A stretch of DNA of 64,000 nucleotides from Siphlonurus alternatus (Eukaryota; Arthropoda; Insecta; Ephemeroptera; Siphlonuridae), in the NCBI GenBank assembly GCA_949825025.1, contig OX463778.1, forward strand, positions 4,912,501 through 4,976,500. The letters run 5' to 3'. The notes under the pieces were generated by a model. It was not told the DNA's origin, did no database searches, and saw only the letters and a program-made list of their open reading frames with translations. Both the position numbers and the translations under genes were made by a program. Below, piece after piece: positions 10,447-49,889 of the stretch; positions within the stretch are counted from its first letter, which is position 1, and each line of letters starts with the position of its first letter.

Positions 10447-10835
10447 ATGGAGTATGGACCTCAACAAATTTTATTGAAAATATGGATAGAAGGTGCAAAG
10501 TTGTGCCACTCTGATTTTTTTCAGATTTTTTAAAGACCTGGAAGTATTGCTAGAAAATTTTTGCTGAGGTTGGGTTTGAACCCACGCCCCTTTTTTAGGT
10601 CCTATAATAATAATAATAATTTATTTCGAACAAATTTGGTTGTACAGGACAACATATATCACGTCAAATAAAATAATATACCTACACTAAAACACCCTTT
10701 TATTAAGAGAGGCGTCAAAAGGCGTCTTTCTCTCTGTATACTTTCAATAATTTTTTAATTGCTCTCAGACCTTAAAAAAATCTGGGAAAGAAAAAAAAAA
10801 CACAGATCAGAATAACTTTGCACCCTCTGTACAGC
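10447..10835. mobile_element. Foldback element, ATGGAGTATCGACCTCAAA family
   Basis: Terminal words GGATGGAGTATGGACCTCAA and GCAAAGTTGTGCCACTCTGA with inverted partners near 10800-10830. It contains GGGTTTGAACCCACG, a T-arm-like box seen in several members (12476, 16898, 41738, 49925, 57498). Confidence 0.6.
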
Positions 10836-10854
10836 CCGGGTCTTTCACCATACG

Positions 10855-11750
10855 TCATAAAATAATGACGTCATGATTTTGTATAGACAAAACATTGTCA
10901 GCGGCATTGCAAATACGTGTTGGTCTCGAAATTAATTTTTCTATGACGTCATAAAGACAGGTATGGACATCTGGTGGATTTTACCTGAGTGTTTCTAAAA
11001 GTGTCATTGTTTTGATATCTGAGCTTTGCTACTGGCTAAAGTACACGTGTAGTTGAGTCATACTGATTCTATAGAGGCTGTTTTCAATGCCATCTCTTGG
11101 TACTTTATGAGGTCAATTCATACAATTTTTTATAATTTTCTTTCATAAATGTTGACAAGAAGAACCAATGATATTAATGAAAAATATTTGGCGACCAAAA
11201 CTATTATTAAAAAAAAAAAAAGACTGATGTTGTGAGTTAGGTAGAGATAACACGGATCAGCTGACCAAACGCTAAAAAAATCCCATTCATGAAAATTGTG
11301 AAAAAAAAAAAAAAATCTCCTCTACATCCCCTATCAGTAAATAGGTAAAATATCAGGTATACAAAAACGAGCTAGTTTTCAAGTTATTAATTTTTAAAGT
11401 TGACTATCATGGAAGTTCCATTTCTCCATTTTATAATTAGTCAACTTAAAAAAATCATAACTCGAAAACTAGCTCAAATTTGTAAACCTGATATTTTAGC
11501 TATATTGATACTAGGTCCGGGACGTAGAGGAGAACATTAAAAAAAAAAAATTCTGAAAATTTTCACGCATGGGATTTTTTTAGCATTGGGTCAGCTGATC
11601 CGTATTATCTCTACCTTAACCAGCATAGCATAAGATTTTAGGGTTTTCTGCCTACATCCCGAAGATCTTCGGTTGACTTCGGGCATCTCCGTGCTACCCA
11701 AAACATAAACATGATACTCTCGTATCCATTTCTGAAATAAAAATCTTTGA
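10855..11750. repeat. Long dispersed repeat, partner of 14160-14900
   Basis: Shares TGTCAGCGGCAT, TTGGTCTCGAAATTAATTT and CTACATCCCGAAGATCTTCG with 14160-14900. Each copy is interrupted by a TTAA-flanked MITE at a different site (11240-11615 here). Confidence 0.6.
11240..11615. mobile_element. TTAA-flanked palindromic MITE, GGTAGAGATAA family
   Basis: Inverted ends GGTAGAGATAACACGGATC and GATCCGTATTATCTCTACC, 3' flank TTAA (5' flank TTA). Long arms carry AACTAGCTC and ATCAGGTATACA-type blocks. TTAA duplication is the hallmark of piggyBac and Kolobok superfamilies. Confidence 0.75.
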
Positions 11751-12310
11751 TATCTGATATATGTGATGAGATCTTTGATTTTGCAATCTTTATTTTGTAT
11801 TGATAATTAATTAAATGAAAATACTGAGAGTGCAAACTCCATCATCAGCTGCAATTAAATATAGAAAAGATCTGACGGGCAAACAAAAGCTAGTGAGCTA
11901 TAATTAATAATAGAGGTTTAATCTTTTGGAGTTTTCACAAAGAGCAAAGTGCTTTTGTAGTACATTAATTAAATATGCGAAAAGCAAAGAAATGTGGGAA
12001 TTAAGAACCCCGTCACATTTTTTTTTCTAAGCTCACCACCATATTTAAATACAGTATAATAATACTAATGAACGATTTCAGACGTACGTGATTTGGAGTA
12101 AAATTGTAAATAATACGTATAAATACATTTTGCTGTTAAACACACACCGATCTTAGACATAACTAGTTATTTTTTTATCAGTTCAAACAATACGTTACAC
12201 ATTGTAGTTACAGTGACGAAACTCCAGTTAACTTGCTGGGCTAAAGGTTACTGGATGACTGGTTGGTTGCTTATCACGTAGTAGACAAACAGCCCCGCTA
12301 GTCTGTCGCG

Positions 12311-12319
12311 ATGAATTGA
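12311..12319 (+). CDS. Two-codon upstream ORF of the MFSD8-like gene
   Basis: ATG AAT TGA lies 30 nt before the chosen start codon. A minimal uORF of this kind can reduce re-initiation downstream, provided it lies in the transcript; the transcription start is unknown. Confidence 0.35.
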   Translation: MN

Positions 12320-12348
12320 ATCAAGATGTATTGACTCCGGTAGTTGGG

Positions 12349-41050
<28,702 letters not shown>

Positions 41051-41076
41051 CCTTGTGTGTGAGACTGGACTCTGGG

Positions 41077-41725
41077 GAATTTATATTGACACTATGTGGG
41101 GGGAATTGAGTATCGACCTGACTAAAAGACACAGTTGGGCACAGTTAGCTTACCCAGTTCAACATTCATTTATTTTTCCAATGTTATTTGAACTTGACAG
41201 CCAAGTTTATAATCCCCTTGTGGCTGGTCTCAAATGGGACGTACAGTTGAACCAAGTTGAATTAATATGTGAATTTTGAGAGTGAACTGTAACTAAATAG
41301 GAGTTCCATTTAGTCCAAATGTGAAGGGTAACTGTGCTTAATTGCGCTCTACTGTGTCTTTTAGTCAGGGTAAGAGACACAGTTGGACTAAATAGGACAC
41401 CAATTTAGTTACAGTTTACTCTCAAAATTCATGTGTTAATTCAACTTTTTAGTCATTTTAGTAAATAATGTAATTTGATGATGATAATAATATGTATATA
41501 TTATATCTATGTTTCATTTTAATGTTCTTATTACAATTATTAGTAATGTAAACACTATTTACCTCACGGTACTTTATGTGTAATAAATAAATACAAATGC
41601 AAATTTGGTACAATTGTACGTCCCATTTGAGACCATCCACAAGGAGATTATGAACTAGGCTGCCAAGTTCAAATAACATTAGAAATAGACATGAATATTA
41701 ACTGGGTAAGCTAACTGTGCCCAAC
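41077..41725. mobile_element. Facing pair of GACACAGTTGG repeats
   Basis: Two copies of the 34475 repeat in opposite orientation, meeting at about 41370 (CTTTTAGTCAGGGTAAGAGA). They start 27 bp after the MFSD8-like stop codon, so they may form much of its 3' UTR. Confidence 0.6.
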
Positions 41726-41737
41726 GGTTTTGAGTCA

Positions 41738-41998
41738 GGGGCGACCTCAAAATTTTGTATTACAAAAAATGGATAGAGGGTGCAAAGTTATGTCACTCAG
41801 ATTTTTTTAGAGCCCTGGAAATGTTGCTAAAAGTTTTGCCGAGGTCGGGTTTGAACCCACGGCTTTTTTAGGTCCTATCCTTTTAATTTTTTTTAAAATT
41901 GTTCCCGATCTGAAAAAAAAAAAAATCAGAGTAGCATAAGTTTGCACCTTTTATCCAATTCTGCAATAAAGAATTTTGAGGTCATTATACTCCATTAA
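41738..41998. mobile_element. Foldback element, ATGGAGTAT family
   Basis: CGACCTCAAAATTTTGTATT to TTTTGAGGTCATTATACTCC; T-arm-like GGGTTTGAACCCACGG inside. Confidence 0.6.
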
Positions 41999-42339
41999 GA
42001 GATTTGCTAGCAGAAAATACTTATAAATTTCGCACAAATGTGTAGTTATGAACATTATGTACCATTGAAATACAAGAATTTAAACACGTACTTCTTGTCC
42101 TTTGCCACACTTTTCCCCAAAGTTGCAACGGTCTATTAAGAAGAAGAACTGCTACACCCTTCAATGGTAAAAAGACGTCCCATGATCACACCATAAACAA
42201 CGGTCTCGGGAAGTTCCCTCAATACCACCATAGATGACAGCACGGGATTGCCATTTAAAACAATGCTCCTCATATAAATTTATTATCAAAATATCTTTTT
42301 CTTCTTCTTTAAATCTATTCCTCCCTCCAGTTATACCTA

Positions 42340-42685
42340 AATCGTGCCTCGTCCGCAATAATGAGCTATATCTGCTTACCATGATCTCGTTGCAATAATA
42401 TGTCATGAGCTGTCTGCTATATTTCAGGTGAGCACAACAATGAGCTTTATATTATACCGACTTACAGCTCATAATTGAACTCACCTGAAATTTATTTTAT
42501 TTTATAATTTTTTTACTGTCTCTTAAATGTTTCATGGGGACAAACATACGTATATCACAATGTACAAGTCAAAATAATAGAAAGAGCCCATGGAGCAAAC
42601 GAAAAAGATTGCTGAGCAGTCCATTCACTATATATTTTGTTATTTTGGGTGAATTTTGGGTTATTTTGGGTACTTGGGTGAATAA

Positions 42686-42716
<31 letters not shown>

Positions 42717-42900
42717 AAGTATTCATTCACCCCCCTTTGAAATTATGTAGGTAAAAAAATATAAAAATACTGTATATATTATAAATATAACAAAAATACA
42801 AAATATACTAATACGTTAAAAATAACAGATAGCTCATTATTGTAACGAGACTGTGGTAGGCAGACAGCTCATTATTCCGGCCGAGGGACAATTAGAAAAT
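42340..42900. mobile_element. Palindromic element, AATAATGAGCTATCTGC family
   Basis: GCCTCGTCCGCAATAATGAG at the left, CTCATTATTCCGGCCGAGGG at the right, with AT-rich filler and a (TAAA)n tract between. Confidence 0.6.
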
Positions 42901-43290
42901 TTACTTTGTAATCAATTGAGTAATTTATTTTTAAGAAAAATGTCTGTATTAGCTTACTAGAAGTAAATTGGGTTACAAACCAACAAATATGAGCATACTT
43001 ATTCTCATTTTAAATTATATAAAAACTAAATGGGCTAGCAAAGGACAGGGTATTTTCATGTTCTGAAATTGAAACACAACTAGACACCAAAGAACCAGAA
43101 ATTATCAATTCAACATCAGAACATTTTCTGTGTAGAACCTTTCCTCAACAAGTGCTTTCACCCAAAGCTATGACAACCGTGCTGGGAGGATCAAAACTTT
43201 GAGCCAAAACTTCCCTGCAACGACTCAGGTTTGAGAAGGTGCAGTTAAGTTAAGCTTCAGCAGTGATTTTAGAGGGCAATCAAATTGTTT

Positions 43291-43620
43291 TCCATGGATG
43301 GAATTGTCATAGAAGGTTCAGTAGCCAGTCCAATGGAACCAGCTCGTCGTCAGGAGTCTATTGAACTGGCTACTGAACCTTCTATGATGACTCTTTCTTT
43401 GTTATCCATGGAAGGAATTGTCATAGAAGGCTCAGTAGCCAGTTCAATGGAACCAGCTAGTCCTCAGGAGTCTATTGAACTGGCTACTGAACCTTCTATG
43501 ATGACTCTTTCTTTGTTATCCATGGAAGGATTTGTCATAGAAGGTTCAGTAGCCAGTCCAATGAAACCAGCTCGTCGTCAGGAGTCTATTGAACTGGCTA
43601 CTGAGCCTTCTATGATGACT
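43291..43620 (+). repeat. 114-bp tandem repeat open as 38-residue units
   Basis: Units start TCCATGGA at 43291, 43405 and 43519, exactly 114 bp apart, so the frame stays open (EGSVASPMEPARRQESIEL and variants). Each unit contains a 19-bp perfect inverted repeat (AGAAGGTTCAGTAGCCAGT with its complement). A single unit with 24-bp arms lies at 48416-48520. I recognise no protein family. Confidence 0.7.
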
Positions 43621-43639
43621 CCATTCAAAATAATTTGAT

Positions 43640-43803
43640 TCTCGACTTTAAACCAAAGACAACACCTGTGCCACAAGCTGTCCAGGGTCTGCCAAGTAAA
43701 GGGTTGTTGATAAAGTCTTGCGATTCCAACATTTGTTAGCTCAAGAGGTAGCCAACAAAATGCCAGTTGATGAAACAGTAGCAAATTTTGTAACAAATTT
43801 TTA
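43640..43803 (+). pseudogene. Decayed coding fragment, unknown
   Basis: Reads FKPKTTPVPQAVQGLPS, then, one frame over, VLRFQHLLAQEVANKMPVDE and on to a TAA at about 43801. It looks like broken coding sequence of a mobile or retrocopied gene; no family recognised. About 44110-44140 is a poly-T run. Confidence 0.35.
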
Positions 43804-44153
43804 ACATTTCTTGTAATGTTTACAAATTTAACCTAATCAGTGATTTGGGATGTCTGTCAGTAGTGCCAATTATATTTTTGAGTTCAAGACATTTTCTGTT
43901 CTTACGAGCAGCTCGAAATTGAACATCAGAAATTGTCTCAAGCGAAAAGAGCAGCAGTATGTCCATGCAATGTGATTCAATTCAATTAAAGACCTTTTTA
44001 TGTACAATACTCAGGAGTTCAAGAAAAACAAACTTTTCTATGAAAACCTTACGTGAAAAATCGTTAATAACAAGCCTTGTATTAAGAACTGGCTTGTGTC
44101 ACTTAAAGAAACAAACAAATTTTTTTTTTTTTTTTTTTTTTTGAAGATATTAA

Positions 44154-44880
44154 GGGTAAGGTAACACGCCCAATGTTAAAAAAATTGCCACATATGAAAA
44201 TCATGAAATATATATTAAAATGTTCTCCTCTACATCCCTTATCAGTAGCTAAAATATTAGGCATACAAATTCGAGCTAGTTTTTAAGTTATTAATTTTTA
44301 GTGCAGTGAAACAAAAAGTTAATCTAGACTAGAAAAAACAAGCAAGTAATAAAGTATCGGGAGACCTTATATTTAAATTAGCTAAAACTCATATTTACAA
44401 TAGACTCACAGACACTGCTAAATTTAGATTAGACACAGGCCATGACTATCTTGGATGCTATCAGAAGAAATTCAAAATCCAAGATACTAAGATAGTGACA
44501 TTTGTAAATTATGTAAAAAAGAACCTCAAGACAGAGGACATCTATTCAGATGCTCTGCATTAAAAGCGGAACTTGACTTGTTGCCTGGCAACATGAAGCG
44601 GGAAGAGCAGGAATCCTATCTCTATTGGCTTGCTAGAAGTAAAATGGCTTAAACGCCGAAACGTGGGCATAAGAAAAGAAGAAGAAGAAGAAGATTTTTA
44701 AAGTGACTACTTTAACATGGAGACATGAAACTCCATGTTAAATTAGAGAACTTTAAAAATTAATAACTAAAAAAAATAGCTGGAATTTGTATAACTGATA
44801 TTGTAGCTACTAATAGGGGATGTAGAGGATAACATTTTAAGATGGGTTTCATGATTTTCATGTGTGGGCGTGTTATCTTA
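44154..44880. mobile_element. TTAA MITE (GGGTAAGGTAACACG) with nested LINE
   Basis: TTAA at 44150-44153 and GGGTAAGGTAACACGCCCAA at the left; the right arm resumes after the LINE insertion and runs to GGGCGTGTTATCTTA at 44880, where the terminal CCCTTAA is lost. Confidence 0.7.
44305..44693 (+). pseudogene. 5'-truncated LINE 3' end inside the MITE
   Basis: Encodes the end of a LINE ORF2: FRLDTGHDYLGCYQKKFKIQ, then a Cys-His cluster (LCKKEPQDRGHLFRCS), then a stop, then a tail of GAA repeats. One 3-bp-plus indel breaks the frame near 44480. The same sequence lies at 63741-64000. Flanks of about 10 bp (AATTTTTAGTG and GATTTTTAAAGTG) look like a target duplication. Confidence 0.7.
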
Positions 44881-45414
44881 TTCTGATCCATATAAGTGGG
44901 GGAAGGGTGGGGTAATATTTCATAATTAACCCTCTAATTAAAATTCATGTTTGCAAAAAAACAATTTGCCAGCTGAAAAACATCCCACAACAGCGATTGG
45001 ATTGATTTTGCTGGCTACAGATTCCTTCCTAACTTAACAAGCTGTATAACCAGGAAACAGCTTCCCAATCAGCTATTCCCTTGAGAAACAGCTAACTCCC
45101 AAACAGCTATTCCCTAATAACTTTGCATTCCCTTTTGAAAGTTTGAAATGGGAAAACCGGATAATGAATTACCTCCTATTAAATTTGTTCAAAAAGACAA
45201 GAGAAAGTACGTTCAAAACAACACAATTCTGGGACACAGTGATAGCTTACCGTTAGTCACGATTTAGGGTAGGACGCTAATAACAATGACAATTTTGTGC
45301 GCGCAAAGGTTTTCAAACACAACACTACAAATTTATTCCCGAACTATTTTACTGCAAGTTTCTGAACAAAAATCTTAATTAATTAAATCTTGATAGGCGC
45401 CCCGTCAAAACCGG
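44881..45414. other. No feature seen
   Basis: AT-rich intergenic sequence without an ORF or repeat partner that I can see here. Confidence 0.4.
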
Positions 45415-45715
45415 TATAAATGAACAAAATGCACGATAATTTTTACTGCAGAAATGAAAAGAGGGTACTAATTTATGTTATTGTGATTTTTTTTTTGAGT
45501 CCCTGCAACTATTTTTAAAAATTATTGAAAGTTTTGCAAGTTCTGTTGGCCCCTCTAAACAACATTTTAACGTTCCAGAAGGCGTGGCCATACTTTCAAT
45601 ATTTTTTAAAAAAAATAGTTCTGGGTCTCAAAAATTTGAAAAAATCAGAGTAACATAATTTGGCACCTTCTATTCATTTCTGCAATAAAAAAAATCCTGC
45701 AGGTTTTCCATTGTG
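45415..45715. mobile_element. Foldback element, GCAGAAATGGATAGAGGGTG family
   Basis: TGCAGAAATGAAAAGAGGGT faces GGCACCTTCTATTCATTTCT; central TTCTGTTGGCCCCTC and GAAGGCGTGGCC. Confidence 0.55.
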
Positions 45716-45739
45716 TAGTGTTGAGTAAGAAAATATCTT

Positions 45740-46060
45740 GAGTCGAAGCCACCAAAGTCTTCTTCTTGATACAACAATATTTTATTTATGTTTTATAACA
45801 AAGTATTGTTGTGTAATGTCTGTCTTATGAGTGAAAAACATGAGACAGTTGTTGATTTACATGTTAAATTATGGAAAATGACCGTTAATTATGAAAGATG
45901 TTTTGTCTACTAGCGCCGACAATGTCATTACGTTCTCTGCTCTGGTGGCAAAATTAGGCACTACGCCGTCCCACATTTAACAATGAATAAGGCTTCATGC
46001 GACAGACATTATAAGCAATGGTTTGTTACAACCATTGCGAGTAGAAGATTTTGAATTGCA
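45740..46060. repeat. Dispersed repeat, GCAGAGAACGTAATG family (minus sense)
   Basis: Contains TCATTACGTTCTCTGCTCTG, GGACGGCGTAGTGCC-like and ACAGACATTATAAGCAATGG. The following 46080-46500 shows no recognisable gene. Confidence 0.6.
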
Positions 46061-46872
46061 CACACAAAACTTCATTGTGGTTAGAGTCCTCCCTCACGAC
46101 CGATGGCCACCGAACTCAGTCCACCGCAGCAACGGACTCCAAGACAGCGACGGACTCTTGGAACCAACGGATCCCTCACCGCTCTGTCAAGCTCCTCTCC
46201 ACGGTTCTTGCAGACTGAAAGCATGACTCGCAGCGAGGCAGTAATTTTTGTTTCTTCTTTTCAAATAAATGATGACATTTCGGTGCTTGTTGCCGTGTCC
46301 AAATACTTTAGAGTGATGCTGTCGTTCGCTGTCACTTTCCTGCGCAGCAAATTAAAGCTTCAACGAGAATATAAAAAAATCTACTATTTTTTAGTTTAAC
46401 AGCAATCAGCAAGAATTTTTTCTGAATCGACAGCAACGAAACGTTGAATAGCATTTTTTTTTCAAATCGTTGACGACTTTAACGTTTTCTTCTTTCAGTT
46501 GGTTGAGAGATGAGCATTTAATTCAGTTATTGGAGTATACCAGAACCAAAGAACATAGTAAATGCTTGCGTTCACCAAATTCTGTGGCTTGTTGACAGCT
46601 TGTAGTCACTGGCAAATTATTGGCGAGCAAAACCTCTGGATTCTGCACAACTATTACTAACAAGTTAAACTGGAAGTATGAAAAACTGCTACTCCATAAT
46701 GAATGATATAATATTTTGAGAGGTTGCAGGTTTTGACCAAGTGCTGTCGTCAACAAATGAATCTGTGAGAGACTCCACCTAAAATTAAACAAGTTAGACC
46801 TAGCAAGCATAATAAGATCTCGAAAAAAACAAAATATTGACAACTAAATTTAAACTTTGATCTACAGCTTAA

Positions 46873-47516
46873 GGGTAAGATAAGACCAAGGATTTTGTAT
46901 GTATAACCTCTGGATAGGTTATCCCTATACCAATAGTATTAGAGGTACTAAAGCAAATCTCCAACGTAAGATGGCGGCCGAGCGCAACCATCTGCATTGT
47001 AAACTGTATTGAAGTTCCCCAACGTAAGATGGCGGACATTCCATTGGTTACTGTTGTATCCGCCACCCACTTCCTCCTCACGACCGTGCCTCACCGACGG
47101 CAGCACCATCACCTATCCAGAGTTTATATAGAAAATCCTTGGATCAGACGCACAATGTGAAAAAAAAAAATAATAATAATAATCCCACACATCAAAATTA
47201 TGAAAAAAAAAAAAATAAATAAATAAAATTAAAATGTTATGCTCTACATACCCTATCAGTAGCTAAAATTTCAGGGCCCTATTTGAGCTAGTTTTTGAGT
47301 TATGAATTTTTAAAATTGACTTATTTAACATGGAAGTTCCATATCTCCATGTTAAAGTAGTCAACTATAAAAATTCATAGCTTAAAAACTAGCTCGAATT
47401 TGTATACCTGATATTTTAGCTACTGATAGAGGGGGTGTAGAGGAGAACATTTTAATTTTTTTTCATAATATTCATGTGTGGGATTTTTTTTTAACATTGG
47501 GCGTGTTATCTTACCC
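46873..47516. mobile_element. TTAA MITE (GGGTAAGATAA) with nested foldback
   Basis: TTAA at 46869-46872 and 47517-47520. Left arm is interrupted 11 bp in by a separate foldback at 46885-47146; right end GGGCGTGTTATCTTACCC intact. Confidence 0.75.
46885..47146. mobile_element. Foldback element with two AAGATGGCGG motifs
   Basis: CCAAGGATTTTGTATGTATA to TATATAGAAAATCCTTGG. Inside, CAACGTAAGATGGCGGCC (about 46963) and CAACGTAAGATGGCGGAC (about 47022) match the YY1 binding consensus. Confidence 0.6.
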
Positions 47517-47520
47517 TTAA

Positions 47521-48187
47521 GTATCTAGCGAGCACATAAAACTGTCGTGGGACTTTCAGGGTCACAAGGATAGTAGAGTTGGAGAGGATGACATACTTTG
47601 AAGTCAGCCGCTATCATTGTCTGTCAGTGTCGTCAACAATATCAACACGTCTTGTTTTTTTATTGGTGAAATGTTCTGAATGTTTCTGTTGACGAACTCC
47701 TTTGATTTGTCGACCTAAGCCACCTCTCCATCTCTAGTAACCTTGAAAAAACACCTCCCTGTTGACGTTGCATGCCCCTCGATGAACAACGTCAACAGGA
47801 AAATATGACAGTCTTGTGTGGTCGCTGCTAAATAATATCTCAACAAAACCTGTTACAAACGAAAGGAACGACCAATGAAGTAAACAAACCATTTTTTTTT
47901 TTGGAGGCTTTAAATCCTTTTATATATTCTACAGGAAAAAAGTATACAATTTCATATGCAATGAGATGAATCTAAGACAAAAAATTCTTCTTCTTTTCGA
48001 ACAGCTTATCAAGTTTAATGCCCAGTGGTTTAGACGAATAAATGTGATGCCCCCCTCTTTGACTTGGTGTTGTTCATCAAGAATACTTTGTTGCCAATGA
48101 TTTAAAATTCAATTCATCAATGTCACACCCAGTTTGAATGTAGTTAAAGTCAAATTATGATATCAAATTTTTTTTTTAGAAACAAAA
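47521..48187. other. No gene recognised
   Basis: A 15-bp inverted pair around 47755-47800 (TGTTGACGTTGC...GAACAACGTCAACAGG). Otherwise nothing supported. Confidence 0.4.
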
Positions 48188-48595
48188 ATGAAGTCAATTA
48201 AATTAACCCTTCTTAAAATTAAGTTCAAATGCTTCCGACTCGACACAAGACCCCTGCGAGAGTTGATGGCAGGCCGCGACCGAGCAGATGTTGACGACGC
48301 AGCGACGACATTTACCTTCAGTACAAGAGGACGTCAACCACTCGCCCGTCAATCCGACTGCGATCCATCAGGTCTGTCGCTAGTCAAGGAACAAACATCG
48401 TCTCACACTCAACTATCCATGGAAGGAATTGTCGTAGAAGGTTCAGTAGCCAGTCCAATGGAACCAGCTCGTCGTCAGGAGTCTATTGGACTGGCTACTG
48501 AACCTTCTATGACGACTCTTTTTATAGAAAATTATAAAACTCTATATATTATATATAATTTTTTAAACAATGCAGAAAATGAGAAAAAAAATTAA
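48188..48595 (+). pseudogene. Open frame of unknown origin with one 38-residue unit
   Basis: 135 codons from ATG: an Arg/Asp-rich part (RPLRELMAGRDRADVDDAAT) then one copy of the EGSVASPMEPARRQES unit also found at 43291. Preceded by a T run and AG, so it may be an exon or a mobile-element remnant. No family recognised. A 40-nt poly-A follows at 48642-48680. Confidence 0.3.
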
Positions 48596-48645
48596 ATGAA
48601 GTCAGGTTTGTTAATTCATGAATTCCTGAAAAGTTCAACCACAAT

Positions 48646-48688
<43 letters not shown>

Positions 48689-48944
48689 ATGAACATGAAC
48701 ATAAAATAATGCCATTTTTATGTAAGGTAATGGAGTTACTACTTTTTAACGACATTGATAACTGATTCAATACACCAATGATAAGAACAAAGGACTTTCA
48801 ACAAAAAGCAACGCCAGCATAAACAATTTAAATGATTTATTTTAACCATATACTGTAGCATATTGAAGTGTCTGCACTTGATTAGCTCACACTTTACTTA
48901 TCACAGTACTCCCATCTCTCTCTCAAATATATTGTCCCTTGTCC

Positions 48945-49175
48945 GCAATAATGAGCTATCTGCCTACCATAATCTCGTTGCAATAATGAGCTATCTGCCT
49001 ACCATAATCTCGTTGCAATAATGACCTATCTGCTATTTCAGGTGAGCGCAATTATGAGCTGTATATCGATATGAAAAAAGCTAATAATTGCAATCACCTA
49101 AAATAGCAGATAGCTCATTATTGCAACGAGATTATGGTAGGCAGATAGCTCATTATTGCGGACAAGGGACAATAT
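48945..49175. mobile_element. Palindromic element, GCAATAATGAGCTATCTGCC family
   Basis: Starts TTGTCCCTTGTCCGCAATAA and ends TTATTGCGGACAAGGGACAA. One arm carries an extra tandem 42-bp repeat (CTACCATAATCTCGTTGCAA). Confidence 0.8.
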
Positions 49176-49706
49176 ATTGTCACCTCAGAATAAGTCAGTT
49201 AATTACACAAAATTTGTATGGGAAAATGAACATTAAATAATGTCAGCATAGCAGTGGTTGAAGTAAATATTTTTTATGTAGTTATCTTGTTATGTTAAAT
49301 ATTGTTGACAAATACCATGAGGTTGTTAATATCAGAGTCTATAACGTGCTTATATTGTATTGTACAATCGAAAAGCAAGAAAATAAATATGAAATATGAA
49401 ATATCTGACTTGCATTTTGAGGCAAAGATATACAGTAAAACCTTTTTATTACATCAAGTCAAGGGACCCAGGAAATTGGGTTTACCTTATACATTAGTAT
49501 ATATATACATACATATATATACATTATACCTTATGTATAAAGTATACCTTATATAAAGTTTTTCCTATACCTGCAATACTACTTATTTTTTACGGGACCT
49601 TTACTCCGTTACTCAATATCGTGTTTTTACCTTATAACAAGTTACGTAACAAGTTTTTACTGTATCAACAAGTTCCAAGTTAAAAGTTCATGCTTATGAT
49701 ACAGCA

Positions 49707-49889
49707 CTAGGAATGGATGAGAGAAGTAACTCGCTCGTCACAAGAAAGGATACCGGCCGCGCGCTGAGCGTCCCGAGTGGAGGAGAAACGCACCAGCCCG
49801 GTGTCCTTGTTGCGAATCTCCGCGAACTTGACGTCCCCGAACTCACGAAACTTGTCGCGGAGCACTTGCCACGTCACCGAGGGAGCAAG
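49707..49889 (-). CDS. hnRNP M exon, RRM3 (last in window)
   Basis: Acceptor GTTTCTGTGCAG. Helix 1, strand 2, RNP1-like GLVRF and the start of helix 2 are present; then CDERVTSLIHS and TAG. Strands 4-5 of the fold (the DGRxIDVR region) are absent. A potential donor (GCCG|GTATCC) lies after QRAA, so a further exon may exist. Confidence 0.7.
   Translation of the reverse strand, partial: LAPSVTWQVLRDKFREFGDVKFAEIRNKDTGLVRFSSTRDAQRAAGILSCDERVTSLIHS

Noticed and set aside
46023..46399. Two overlapping open frames near 46100
   Set aside because: They begin within a dispersed repeat, use no recognisable domain and have no splice or start context; chance open frames.
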